NCBI GenBank assembly: GCA_944392185.1
Contig: CALXVW010000060.1
Span: forward strand, 1 to 11,854
DNA length: 11,854 bases
Direction: 5' to 3'
DNA from: an uncultured Alphaproteobacteria bacterium
Lineage (GTDB): Bacteria; Pseudomonadota; Alphaproteobacteria; RF32; CAG-239
The position numbers and the translations under genes were made by a program. Shown piece after piece: positions 6,326 through 11,854 of this stretch. Each line of letters opens with the position of its first letter. Within the stretch, counting starts at the first letter, position 1. The notes under the pieces are model-generated. The model worked only from the letters and a program-made list of their open reading frames with translations, did not search any database and was not told where the DNA came from.

Positions 6326-7030
6326 TTATTTCTTCATTTTTAATTTGTTCCAGCCTTTAGGGGCATTGTTTTCTTCCTCTTCTTGAGCTTTTATCCAATT
6401 GCGGATGGGCTCGTTCTTTTTGTTGAGGAGTTGTTTTTGCTCCTCGGTTTGGGCAACACCGATGGGCAGCAGCTGGTTGAACAAAGCCGGGGAGGCAAAA
6501 TCAACCTTGCCTTTGATCAGGGGATTGATGAGTGCGTCAATAATCTGGGCGGCCGGTTTGGCGTTGAAGGCATTGACTTTGCCGCCATAGAAAATGGCAA
6601 AGGCATGACAGGGGGAGGAGAGCAAAACATCGGTGAAATCTACACCACGAACAAATCGCAACATAACTTTGGGGCGAATGATGCAGTTTTCGGTAACATC
6701 AAAGACAATATTGTCAGGGTTCATGAATAACTCAGAGGTGATCATGGTTTGGAGTTCTTTGTTGATGATGCCGCAGAAGCCGACAATGGCCATACCGTCT
6801 ATGGTATAGCCGGTGTAGTTTTCCGGCCGATTGGTGATTTGGTAGCAAAAAATTTGCTCGGCGTTGTTGATGTTTTCAAGCGCAGAAGGGCCAATGGCAG
6901 AAGCAATCTCTTCTAGTATGACGGAGTGTTCAGGGTTTGGTTGCCAAGCAGGGGTGGCTTCTTGAGCCAAAGCAGAATTGCTACATAAACCAAATAAAAA
7001 AGCCAGTAAGAAAGTACTGAGATGCTTCAT
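6326..7030 (-). CDS. Hypothetical exported protein with four mature cysteines
   Basis: I do not recognise the family. The 234-residue product begins with a clear signal peptide (MKHLSTFLLAFLFGLCSNSALA, then QEATPAW); the Cys in it is not in a lipobox. The mature part has four Cys, in IFCYQ, VGFCGII, ENCIIRP and SSPCHAFAIFYGG, an even number suggesting two disulfides in the periplasm. The C-terminal region is charged and helical (TEEQKQLLNKKNEPIRNW, then QEEEENN, ending KLKMKK). The ATG at 7030 has AAAGGAG (7046-7040) 9 bases upstream; the TTG one codon earlier is less likely. It is the first gene of a two-gene transcript with pheA, but nothing in it suggests amino-acid metabolism. The nearby dsbA-like gene could supply its disulfides; that link is speculative. 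Confidence 0.85.
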   Translation of the reverse strand: MKHLSTFLLAFLFGLCSNSALAQEATPAWQPNPEHSVILEEIASAIGPSALENINNAEQIFCYQITNRPENYTGYTIDGMAIVGFCGIINKELQTMITSELFMNPDNIVFDVTENCIIRPKVMLRFVRGVDFTDVLLSSPCHAFAIFYGGKVNAFNAKPAAQIIDALINPLIKGKVDFASPALFNQLLPIGVAQTEEQKQLLNKKNEPIRNWIKAQEEEENNAPKGWNKLKMKK

Positions 7031-7066
7031 CAATCAAAACTCCTTTAATTTATTTTGCTGCCAAAT

Positions 7067-7072
7067 ATTATA
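7067..7072 (-). promoter_or_regulatory. Candidate -10 element upstream of the exported protein gene and pheA
   Basis: A perfect TATAAT lies on the - strand, 21 bases before the AAAGGAG ribosome binding site. The matching -35 region (CTGGAA at 17 bases) is poor. Another TATAAT on + at 7195-7200 could serve the divergent barrel gene, also without a good -35. Confidence 0.4.
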
Positions 7073-7299
7073 TAGCTATTTTCTGAGATTTCCAGCATTT
7101 CTTTGTGGCATAAGAGGGAAACGCTTTGAGGCTTGGCAATGTTGGGGCGGTGACAAATGTGTGAGGTGTGGAAAATTGGGGATATTAACTCTTTTATAAT
7201 ATCTTTGTGATTAAACTTGAGGCAATTATAAAAAAAAGCTTGATTATTTTTATAAGTCATGGTAGTTTTGGACAAAATTAACGAAAGGGAGAGTTATTG

Positions 7300-7935
7300 A
7301 TGAATAAGATTTTTGCCACTGCTGCATCTGCTTTGGTTTTGACCTTGGCTGTCAGCTCTGTTGCCGAGGCTCGTGACGGTTTCTATGTCGCCCTTAGAGG
7401 AGGATATACCGATTATAACTACAATTCATATAAGAGAGATAACGCAACAACCAAATCAAAAGCTGATTTTACCGGGGTTGGGCAGGTTTCTGGTGCTTTG
7501 GGTTATAAGTACAAATATTTCCGTCTTGAAGGTGAATATATTTTTCGTGCCGATAGTGATGATGATTATAAAATTAAGGCTGATGATGGGAGTGTTCTTG
7601 GTTCCAACCATACGGAAATTGAGACAGATAGTTTCATGTTGAATGCTTATTTTGATATTATGCCCAACTACTGGATTAGCCCCTATATTATGGGAGGTAT
7701 TGGTGTAACTCGTCTTGATTTTAAGAGCTATGATACCAGCAGGGACGGAAATCGTTATAATCAGTTTGAAAGAGATAAAACTAATTTCTCTTGGCAATGG
7801 GGTGGCGGTTTGTCTTTGCGTCTGAATCGTTGCTTGAACTTTGATATGGGCTACCAATATATGAACTTTAATAAGCTTAATAAAGCTGAGCTGAATGCCC
7901 ATGTATATTATGGTGGTTTGCGCTATACATTCTAA
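7300..7935 (+). CDS. Outer-membrane beta-barrel protein (OmpA-like/Omp25-type porin family)
   Basis: The 211-residue product has a signal peptide (MNKIFATAASALVLTLAVSS, then VAEA before RDGFYVAL) and a mature part with alternating polar and aromatic strands typical of an 8-stranded barrel. Examples are GFYVALRGGYTDYNYNSY, ALGYKYKYFRLEGEYIFRA, WISPYIMGGIGVTRLDF and LRLNRCLNFDMGYQYMNF. It ends YGGLRYTF, with the terminal Phe that the BAM machinery recognises in outer-membrane proteins. A family of this size and design is common in alphaproteobacteria and usually has a structural or surface role; no specific ligand can be deduced. The ATG at 7300 has AAAGGGAGAG (7284-7293) upstream and is preferred over the TTG at 7297. 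The gene is monocistronic, closed by the terminator at 7961. Confidence 0.88.
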   Translation: MNKIFATAASALVLTLAVSSVAEARDGFYVALRGGYTDYNYNSYKRDNATTKSKADFTGVGQVSGALGYKYKYFRLEGEYIFRADSDDDYKIKADDGSVLGSNHTEIETDSFMLNAYFDIMPNYWISPYIMGGIGVTRLDFKSYDTSRDGNRYNQFERDKTNFSWQWGGGLSLRLNRCLNFDMGYQYMNFNKLNKAELNAHVYYGGLRYTF

Positions 7936-7960
7936 GCCTGATTGGATGAGAAGAAAAAAA

Positions 7961-7990
7961 AAAGCCTGCTTGAGAGAGCAGGCTTTTTTG
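7961..7990. terminator. Strong intrinsic terminator after the barrel gene
   Basis: Arms AAGCCTGCT (7962-7970) and AGCAGGCTT (7977-7985) pair perfectly around a 6-base loop and are followed by a T-run. A run of A before the stem makes it work on - as well, so it also insulates the barrel gene from the - strand block to its right. Confidence 0.92.
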
Positions 7991-8002
7991 GTTTTAAAAA
8001 TA

Positions 8003-8047
8003 CAACAGCCGCCTCCTGATCCCGAAGGGTCAGTGTGACGGCTGCTG
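8003..8047 (-). terminator. Probable terminator of the - strand lipoprotein/barrel block
   Basis: Read on -, it begins 20 bases after the stop at 8068. The outer arms CAGCAGCCG and CGGCTGTTG form 9 bp with one G-T pair. After an internal loop, CTGACCC and GGGATCAG form an inner stem closed by a TTCG-type loop. It is followed by TTGTATTTTT, a modest T-run. Confidence 0.6.
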
Positions 8048-8067
8048 CTTATAATAATATTGATGGG

Positions 8068-8775
8068 CTATTTAATTCTGTACAAAGCCCATCCGAGACG
8101 GATACCTCCATAAAAATGTCCCCACTCACGATCCAACGGTCCGTCGATCTTGTAGACCTTGGTTCCATCGGAGTGGAGTGTTCCGGTTGGCATCTCTTTT
8201 CCCCAACTGGGGGTTAAGCGACAGCCACCGTAGAATTCCACGTAGAGCCGAGGTTCTTTGCGTGATGGTTTCCACTTCAGGTCAAACTCTGCAATCGCAG
8301 AGACGCCCATACGCGGGCAAGCTAAGGCCAGCTTCACACCTTGCGGTGCCTCGGGGTCGGTTGACGCTCCGCACCACATATCCTGTTCAGAAGCTCCTAC
8401 ACCTATTTTGAGAGCAGGAATGAACAAGGATTCGGCGTGGTAGCGACCGAGGTTCTGCTTGGCATAGGCCTCAACAGCGAAACGGTTACCCGCTTCAAGC
8501 TGTCCGCCGAATTCGAAGCCTCCGTTTCGCCCCAACTGGTAGCCCAGAGAGGCAGTGCCATTCACATCTTTCCCATAGCTTGCGCCAAGGGTGATGTGAA
8601 GACCTCTGAAACCGTTCTCCACCTGGGGAGCTACGGTTTTTACCTCTTTATGGCTCGCCTTCGTCTCTTTTACGAGATTGTTGTACTCTGCGTCAGAGAC
8701 GACCTGGATGGTTTGCCCGTATCCGGTTGCAGCGGCCACGAGGGCGAGTGCTGCAGCAAAAATGAGCTTTTTCAT
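8068..8775 (-). CDS. Hypothetical exported barrel-like protein, Bacteroidetes-type
   Basis: I cannot name the family. The 235-residue product begins with a signal peptide (MKKLIFAAALALVAAATGYG, then Q-TIQVV), followed by a hydrophilic linker (SDAEYNNLVKETKASHKEVK). After that come strand-like segments alternating Gly, aromatic and polar residues: GLHITLGASYGKDVNGTASL, GYQLGRNGGFEFGGQLEAGN, LYVEFYGGCRLTPSWGKEM and HFYGGIRLGWALYRIK at the end. This suits a small outer-membrane barrel. The Cys-containing part (MWCGASTDPEAPQGVKLALACPR) looks like an extracellular loop that could hold a disulfide. The leader AAACCCAAAAACAA before the ATG is A-rich with no Shine-Dalgarno sequence, unlike most neighbouring alphaproteobacterial genes but normal for Bacteroidetes. 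GC content is visibly higher than in the flanking genes. It lies downstream of the lipoprotein gene on the same strand with no promoter evident between them. Confidence 0.82.
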   Translation of the reverse strand: MKKLIFAAALALVAAATGYGQTIQVVSDAEYNNLVKETKASHKEVKTVAPQVENGFRGLHITLGASYGKDVNGTASLGYQLGRNGGFEFGGQLEAGNRFAVEAYAKQNLGRYHAESLFIPALKIGVGASEQDMWCGASTDPEAPQGVKLALACPRMGVSAIAEFDLKWKPSRKEPRLYVEFYGGCRLTPSWGKEMPTGTLHSDGTKVYKIDGPLDREWGHFYGGIRLGWALYRIK

Positions 8776-8793
8776 TTGTTTTTGGGTTTAAAT

Positions 8794-8842
8794 GCCCCGA
8801 CCATTCGCTTTTGACAATGACGTCTGAGCTAGCGGTCGGGGC
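8794..8842 (-). promoter_or_regulatory. Long-range hairpin between the lipoprotein and barrel-like genes
   Basis: GCCCCGACC at 8794-8802 and GGTCGGGGC at 8834-8842 form a perfect 9-bp GC-rich stem. The 31-base interior can add small GCT/AGC and GAC/GTC pairings. On the - strand it is followed by ATTTAAACCC, not a real T-run, so it may be a partial terminator, an attenuator or a stability element rather than a clean stop. Confidence 0.55.
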
Positions 8843-8859
8843 GGGTGATTGATTTATTT

Positions 8860-8886
8860 ATTCAGTTACAATTATTCAGTTACAAT
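8860..8886. repeat. 14-base tandem duplication at the lipoprotein stop codon
   Basis: ATTCAGTTACAAT occurs at 8860-8872 and again at 8874-8886, a period of 14. On -, this is TTGTAACTGAATAA twice in a row: the first copy holds the last sense codons and the stop of the lipoprotein gene, and the second lies just past the stop. Confidence 0.9.
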
Positions 8887-10392
8887 GGTATATTTTTTAC
8901 CATTGTAGGTAATTGTGATGGTGTTGCCATTGACTACCTTATTATCCTCTAACCAAGCAATGTCATCGGCAACATCTTGTGAGATGTTAACTGACATTGG
9001 CTGGTTGTCTGAGGTATCCCATTTGAGATACTCCCAGACTTCATTTCGCGTCCCTTTGTTTGCATGGTTTAAACTACCATACTCCCAAGCGGAAGTGTTG
9101 GTGTTGAAGTACATACTATAAGGCGACGTAAACGAAGGAGTTGAGAGATTCTGCAGCTGTGTCGGCAGTGCAGCGGTGTTGCCGTTTCCGTCTAGAACTT
9201 TGTATCCACCTACAATGGCGCCGGTTTCAACATTCTGGAGGGTGAAAACCCAAATAACCAAGCTCTGCAGAGCATTCGTATCGTAAATACGAGTAACCGC
9301 CCACTGCTCGGTATTGTAGGGCTTGTACCCCGGGAAATCCGGCGTAGCAGGAACATTCACCGTAATCAGCTGGACATCTTCTGCAACAGCGATGTTGTCA
9401 GCATACAGCTTGGCTGCATTGCTGTAAACGTTGCCGTTGATCGAGAGGTCAGTCGATCTCACAGAATAGTCAGCCTTTACAGGCTTCGTAGTCTGCTGGC
9501 CGTCGGGCAGCGTGAAGGTTGCATTGCTCGAAGCACTCCAACTCCACTCACCCTGGAAGTTTTCGCTACCGAGGGTGTAGTTAAAGTAGGCCTTCGAGCC
9601 CGACATGGTCGCGGTGGTGCTGATCAGACGAAGAATGTCTTGCGACGTCTTCGTGATGATTGCACCGGCGGTGAGGGTTGCGCTGTAGCCTGCCGTGAGA
9701 GTTTCCACTCTGCCGGTACGAACCCCATTTTTGGTCTCGTAGGCATTGATAGAAACCGTATTACGGTCGGTTACGGTTGCGAAGTCATCCGTCTCCCAGC
9801 CAAGGACATCATCCTCGATGACGATAATTTCGGCAAGCCATTTCTGGTCATCGAAATATACGTCGCCGTTAAGGATGTCGCCGTTAATGGCGTGGAGTAC
9901 CAAAAAGTCCGGCTGCGGGGAGCAGAGGTTCAATGCTGCAACGCCTCCCTTGTTCTGCTCTGCGAACTGAGGGTGGCAGTATGTTTTGCCATTCTCGTTG
10001 AAGTATACCTTGTCACAGTTCTGCAGGGTGACCGTAGCCACCATCATGGTGCCGGCAAGGTCAAATTTACCATCAACATAGCTGATGGTGGAGTTCTGCA
10101 GCTTTTCAGCAATGCTGCGCTTCAGCGTAACCTCGTTCTGGCTGAGTAAAAACTCGCCAGCGTAAGCGTGGCGCTCGACCTCTTCGCCGTTCTTTAACAG
10201 AACAGCGTCGTGGTCGTCGAGGAGAATATCTCCCTCGATGGCGAACCCCACGTGCTCGGTGATGAGCTCGTAGGTGTCCAGATCCGGGGTCGTGCCACCA
10301 TTGTCCCAAGCATCTGCATAAATGTCTTTCTCGCAAGATGCGAGACCTAAAGTCATGGCGATCATCATCGTAACAAAAATGAGATTTTTCAT
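8872..10392 (-). CDS. Large lipoprotein of unknown function, Bacteroidetes-type
   Basis: The 506-residue product has a lipoprotein signal peptide with lipobox L-A-S-C, lipidated Cys at residue 20. It is followed by E-K-D-I, an acidic stretch resembling surface-export signals of Bacteroidetes lipoproteins. The rest is a soluble, strand-rich, Thr/Asn/Asp-rich protein without membrane helices. It contains repeated short motifs about turning strands (GDILLDDHDAVLL, then GDILNGDVYFDD) and aromatic patches (GEWSWSASSNATFTLPDGQ, then WEYLKWDTSDNQP). The C-terminus (NTITITYNGKKYTIVTE) looks like a final beta hairpin. I do not recognise a catalytic motif; a binding or adhesion role is a guess. The ATG at 10392 has an A/T-rich leader (TTTAAAAAATACACAACT) without a Shine-Dalgarno sequence, as in Bacteroidetes. 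It is the first gene of the two-gene block. Confidence 0.85.
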   Translation of the reverse strand: MKNLIFVTMMIAMTLGLASCEKDIYADAWDNGGTTPDLDTYELITEHVGFAIEGDILLDDHDAVLLKNGEEVERHAYAGEFLLSQNEVTLKRSIAEKLQNSTISYVDGKFDLAGTMMVATVTLQNCDKVYFNENGKTYCHPQFAEQNKGGVAALNLCSPQPDFLVLHAINGDILNGDVYFDDQKWLAEIIVIEDDVLGWETDDFATVTDRNTVSINAYETKNGVRTGRVETLTAGYSATLTAGAIITKTSQDILRLISTTATMSGSKAYFNYTLGSENFQGEWSWSASSNATFTLPDGQQTTKPVKADYSVRSTDLSINGNVYSNAAKLYADNIAVAEDVQLITVNVPATPDFPGYKPYNTEQWAVTRIYDTNALQSLVIWVFTLQNVETGAIVGGYKVLDGNGNTAALPTQLQNLSTPSFTSPYSMYFNTNTSAWEYGSLNHANKGTRNEVWEYLKWDTSDNQPMSVNISQDVADDIAWLEDNKVVNGNTITITYNGKKYTIVTE

Positions 10393-10487
10393 AGTTGTGT
10401 ATTTTTTAAATTATTATTTCGTTAGTTCCGTGCCGCTAACACGGTTGTGTATAGTGGTTGCCACTTCTCTCTACACTATAAATCAAT

Positions 10488-10495
10488 CAAATCTA
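10488..10495 (-). promoter_or_regulatory. Candidate Bacteroidetes -7 promoter element
   Basis: On -, TAGATTTG matches the Bacteroidetes -7 consensus TAnnTTTG exactly. TTTG motifs lie upstream, but none at the usual 19-21 base distance, so the -33 element is unclear. The leader to the lipoprotein ATG would be about 90 bases. It contains small inverted repeats (AGTGG-CAA-CCACT; CCGTG and CACGG). Confidence 0.4.
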
Positions 10496-10506
10496 TTCCC
10501 AAATCG

Positions 10507-10526
10507 CTCAAACACGTTAGTTTGAG
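10507..10526. repeat. Inverted repeat next to the lipoprotein promoter
   Basis: CTCAAAC (10507-10513) and GTTTGAG (10520-10526) form a perfect 7-bp inverted repeat with a 6-base centre. It lies 11 bases upstream of the candidate -7 element, where an operator or activator site could be. There is no independent evidence of regulation. Confidence 0.5.
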
Positions 10527-10827
10527 AAAAATGAAAAAGTTTTTTCGATTCATAATGATAAAATTAATGGCTTCTAAAGATAATAGGTTAGCAATTTTAG
10601 TTATAGCATAAATTGCTGATTTTGACAACAAAAAAAGCCGTTTGAGGGTTGATTTTTAAGCGTTTTTAAGCAAATTTTTACTTTTGACTCAAAAATTTAT
10701 TTTAGTGAAAATAGCCAAAAATAAAGCAGAGCAAGGAGTCGGGTCGAATCAAATCAAAGCTTTGCGAATCTTTGCGCGAATCGAATGATTTTTTGTTTTG
10801 TCTATTTTGGCGCCCGCTTTATCCCGA
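10527..10827. other. AT-rich noncoding stretch with short repeats
   Basis: No convincing gene is seen on either strand. The stretch is AT-rich up to about 10720. It holds a small tandem repeat (GTTTTTAAGC next to a near copy, about 10650-10671), a CAAAGCTTTG palindrome (10756-10765) and several CGAATC motifs (about 10743-10785 and 10824). The change from the Bacteroidetes-like block to alphaproteobacterial sequence must occur somewhere here, but no target duplication or integrase site is visible. Confidence 0.6.
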
Positions 10828-10835
10828 ATCTCACC

Positions 10836-10865
10836 CTCGCGACTCGGGCATCCCCGAGTCGCGAG
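10836..10865. repeat. Perfect 13-bp hairpin
   Basis: CTCGCGACTCGGG (10836-10848) and CCCGAGTCGCGAG (10853-10865) pair without mismatch around a 4-base loop (CATC). It is GC-rich inside AT-rich DNA and has no T-run on either side, so a plain terminator is unlikely. It could be a dispersed palindromic repeat of the genome, a protein binding site or the scar of an insertion. Confidence 0.85.
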
Positions 10866-10902
10866 CAAATATCTAAAACTGTTGTTGAGATATGTTGAAT
10901 TT

Positions 10903-10933
10903 TTGCTTGTAGAATCGGTTTTATTGTTATAAT
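10903..10933 (+). promoter_or_regulatory. Candidate ppdK promoter
   Basis: A perfect TATAAT lies at 10928-10933. The possible -35 sequences, TTGCTT (10903-10908, 19-base spacing) and TTGTAG (10907-10912, 15-base spacing), are both imperfect. Transcription would start near 10940, giving a leader of about 70 bases. Confidence 0.5.
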
Positions 10934-10953
10934 TTACTTGCGAATGTAATTTC

Positions 10954-10982
10954 ATCGGGCGGATTTTTCTGCCTGATTTTTT
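10954..10982 (+). promoter_or_regulatory. Terminator-like hairpin in the ppdK leader (possible attenuator)
   Basis: ATCGGGCGG (10954-10962) pairs with CTGCCTGAT (10969-10977) in a 9-bp stem with two G-T pairs and a 6-base loop. It is followed immediately by five T. It lies between the candidate promoter and the ribosome binding site, so it could end transcription early or mark the end of an upstream transcript. Confidence 0.5.
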
Positions 10983-11009
10983 CGTTAACCTTAAGGAGAA
11001 ATCTAAACC

Positions 11010-11854
11010 ATGAGTAAATGGGTATATACATTTGGAAACGGTAAAGCCGAAGGCGATGCCAGCATGAGAAATCTCCTGGGCGGAAAAGGTGCCAACCTCG
11101 CCGAAATGAATGTGGTTGGTTTGCCTGTTCCTCCGGGATTTACCGTTACAACAGAAGTTTGCACATACTACTACAACAATAACAAAACATATCCTGCCGA
11201 CCTTAAAGATCAGGTTCGTGAAGCTGTTGCCGGCGTTGAGAACATCATGGGCAAACAGTTTGCCGATGCCAACACCCCGTTGCTCTTCTCTGTTCGTTCC
11301 GGCGCCCGCGTTTCTATGCCGGGTATGATGGATACCGTTTTGAACTTGGGCTTGAACGATGAAACCGTTAAGGCTTTGGCTAAGGCTTCTGGCTCTGAGC
11401 GTTTTGCTTATGACTCTTATCGCCGCTTCCTGCAGATGTTCTCTGACGTGGTTTTGGGTGCCGATATCGAGGAATATGAAGGCGCTTTGGAAGCTATGAA
11501 GAAAGCTAAAGGCTACAAATCTGATACCGATTTGACCGCTGAAGACCTCAAAGAATTGGTTAAAGAATACAAAGAAATCGGTCAGAAATTGGGCAAAGTT
11601 GTTCCGCAAGATCCTTGGGAGCAATTGTGGGCCGGTATTGGCGCCGTATTTGGTTCTTGGATGGCCGCCCGCGCTATTACCTATCGTAAATTGAACAATA
11701 TTCCGGGTGAATGGGGTACCGCCGTTCACGTTCAGACCATGGTATTTGGTAATGCCGGTGATGACTGCGCTACCGGTGTTTGCTTCTCTCGTGACCCCGC
11801 TACCGGTGAAAACGTTTACTACGGCGAATATCTGGTTAATGCACAAGGTGAAGA
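11010..11854 (+). CDS. ppdK: Pyruvate phosphate dikinase, N-terminal part (cut by window end)
   Basis: PPDK interconverts pyruvate, ATP and phosphate with phosphoenolpyruvate, AMP and pyrophosphate, feeding gluconeogenesis or, in reverse, glycolysis. About 281 residues are visible out of roughly 880-900. The ATP-grasp nucleotide-binding domain is unmistakable: FGNGKAEGDASMRNLLGGKG and ANLAEM near the start, GLPVPPGFTVTTEVC, then SVRSGARVSMPGMMDTVLNL, RFAYDSYRRFLQMFSDVVLG and HVQTMVFGNAGDDCATGVCF followed by SRDPATGE. The central swivelling His domain and the C-terminal pyruvate/PEP domain lie beyond the window. The ATG at 11010 is supported by AAGGAG (10993-10998), 11 bases upstream, and by the normal N-terminus MSKWVYTFG. 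Base use is biased, with frequent GCC, GGC, GTT and ACC, suggesting high expression. Confidence 0.97.
   Translation, partial: MSKWVYTFGNGKAEGDASMRNLLGGKGANLAEMNVVGLPVPPGFTVTTEVCTYYYNNNKTYPADLKDQVREAVAGVENIMGKQFADANTPLLFSVRSGARVSMPGMMDTVLNLGLNDETVKALAKASGSERFAYDSYRRFLQMFSDVVLGADIEEYEGALEAMKKAKGYKSDTDLTAEDLKELVKEYKEIGQKLGKVVPQDPWEQLWAGIGAVFGSWMAARAITYRKLNNIPGEWGTAVHVQTMVFGNAGDDCATGVCFSRDPATGENVYYGEYLVNAQGE

Noticed and set aside
7045..7275. 76-codon open frame on - between the exported protein and barrel genes
   Set aside because: Lies in the divergent promoter region, needs a TTG start and has no ribosome binding site or family resemblance.
9640..10149. 169-codon open frame on + inside the lipoprotein gene
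   Set aside because: Antisense to a longer gene with a lipoprotein signal; no start signal or domain.
10393..10480. Invertible promoter of the Bacteroides type
   Set aside because: TATAGTG/CACTATA arms are only 7 bases, much shorter than known invertible repeats, and no invertase gene is nearby.
7990..10750. Insertion sequence or integrative element around the Bacteroidetes-like block
   Set aside because: No transposase, integrase, tRNA gene, terminal inverted repeats or target duplication could be found by eye at the borders.
10749..11846. 365-codon open frame on - opposite ppdK
   Set aside because: It mirrors the strongly biased codons of ppdK, whose family motifs are certain, and it has no recognisable domain or start signal.
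1..11854. CRISPR array, tRNA or rRNA genes
   Set aside because: No regularly spaced repeats and no tRNA- or rRNA-like sequence were seen on either strand.

Overview
The window looks like chromosome from a low-to-moderate GC, flagellated alphaproteobacterium, plausibly an uncultured host- or gut-associated lineage; that habitat is only a guess. The lineage evidence is the F0 ATP synthase cluster in the order atpI-atpB-atpE-atpF'-atpF with two different b-type subunits and no F1 genes attached, a DUF721/DciA gene followed directly by a DsbA-like gene, an alphaproteobacterial-type monofunctional prephenate dehydratase with an ACT domain, and a bacterial pyruvate phosphate dikinase. Most of these genes have a visible AAGGAG-like ribosome binding site.

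Layout. 1-472: 3' end of an unrecognised gene on +, closed by a bidirectional terminator. 507-1533: fliO-fliP on -, overlapping by 8 bases, behind a near-consensus sigma70-type promoter. 1635-2913: dciA-like and dsbA-like genes on +. 2969-5482: the five-gene F0 operon on +, with two hairpins between the c and b' genes. 5485-7030: pheA and an unknown cysteine-containing exported protein on -, converging on atpF with a 2-base gap. 7300-7935: an outer-membrane beta-barrel protein on +, followed by a strong terminator. 8003-10495: a two-gene block on - (a 506-residue lipoprotein, then a 235-residue exported barrel-like protein) that differs from its surroundings. By eye it has higher GC, A-rich leaders without Shine-Dalgarno sequences, a Bacteroidetes-type lipoprotein signal and a TAnnTTTG promoter element. 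About 10496-10900: AT-rich noncoding DNA with short repeats and a perfect 13-bp hairpin. 10928-11854: promoter, hairpin-containing leader and N-terminal third of ppdK, cut by the window edge.

How the parts work together. The F0 operon encodes the membrane proton channel, rotor ring, stator stalks and assembly factor of ATP synthase; the F1 genes must lie elsewhere. FliO and FliP belong to the flagellar export gate. DciA loads replicative helicase. PheA makes phenylpyruvate. PpdK interconverts pyruvate and phosphoenolpyruvate. The most unusual part is the lipoprotein/barrel pair, which reads as Bacteroidetes DNA in an alphaproteobacterial neighbourhood. It is either a horizontal transfer of an envelope gene pair or a metagenome assembly join; the sequence alone cannot decide between these.
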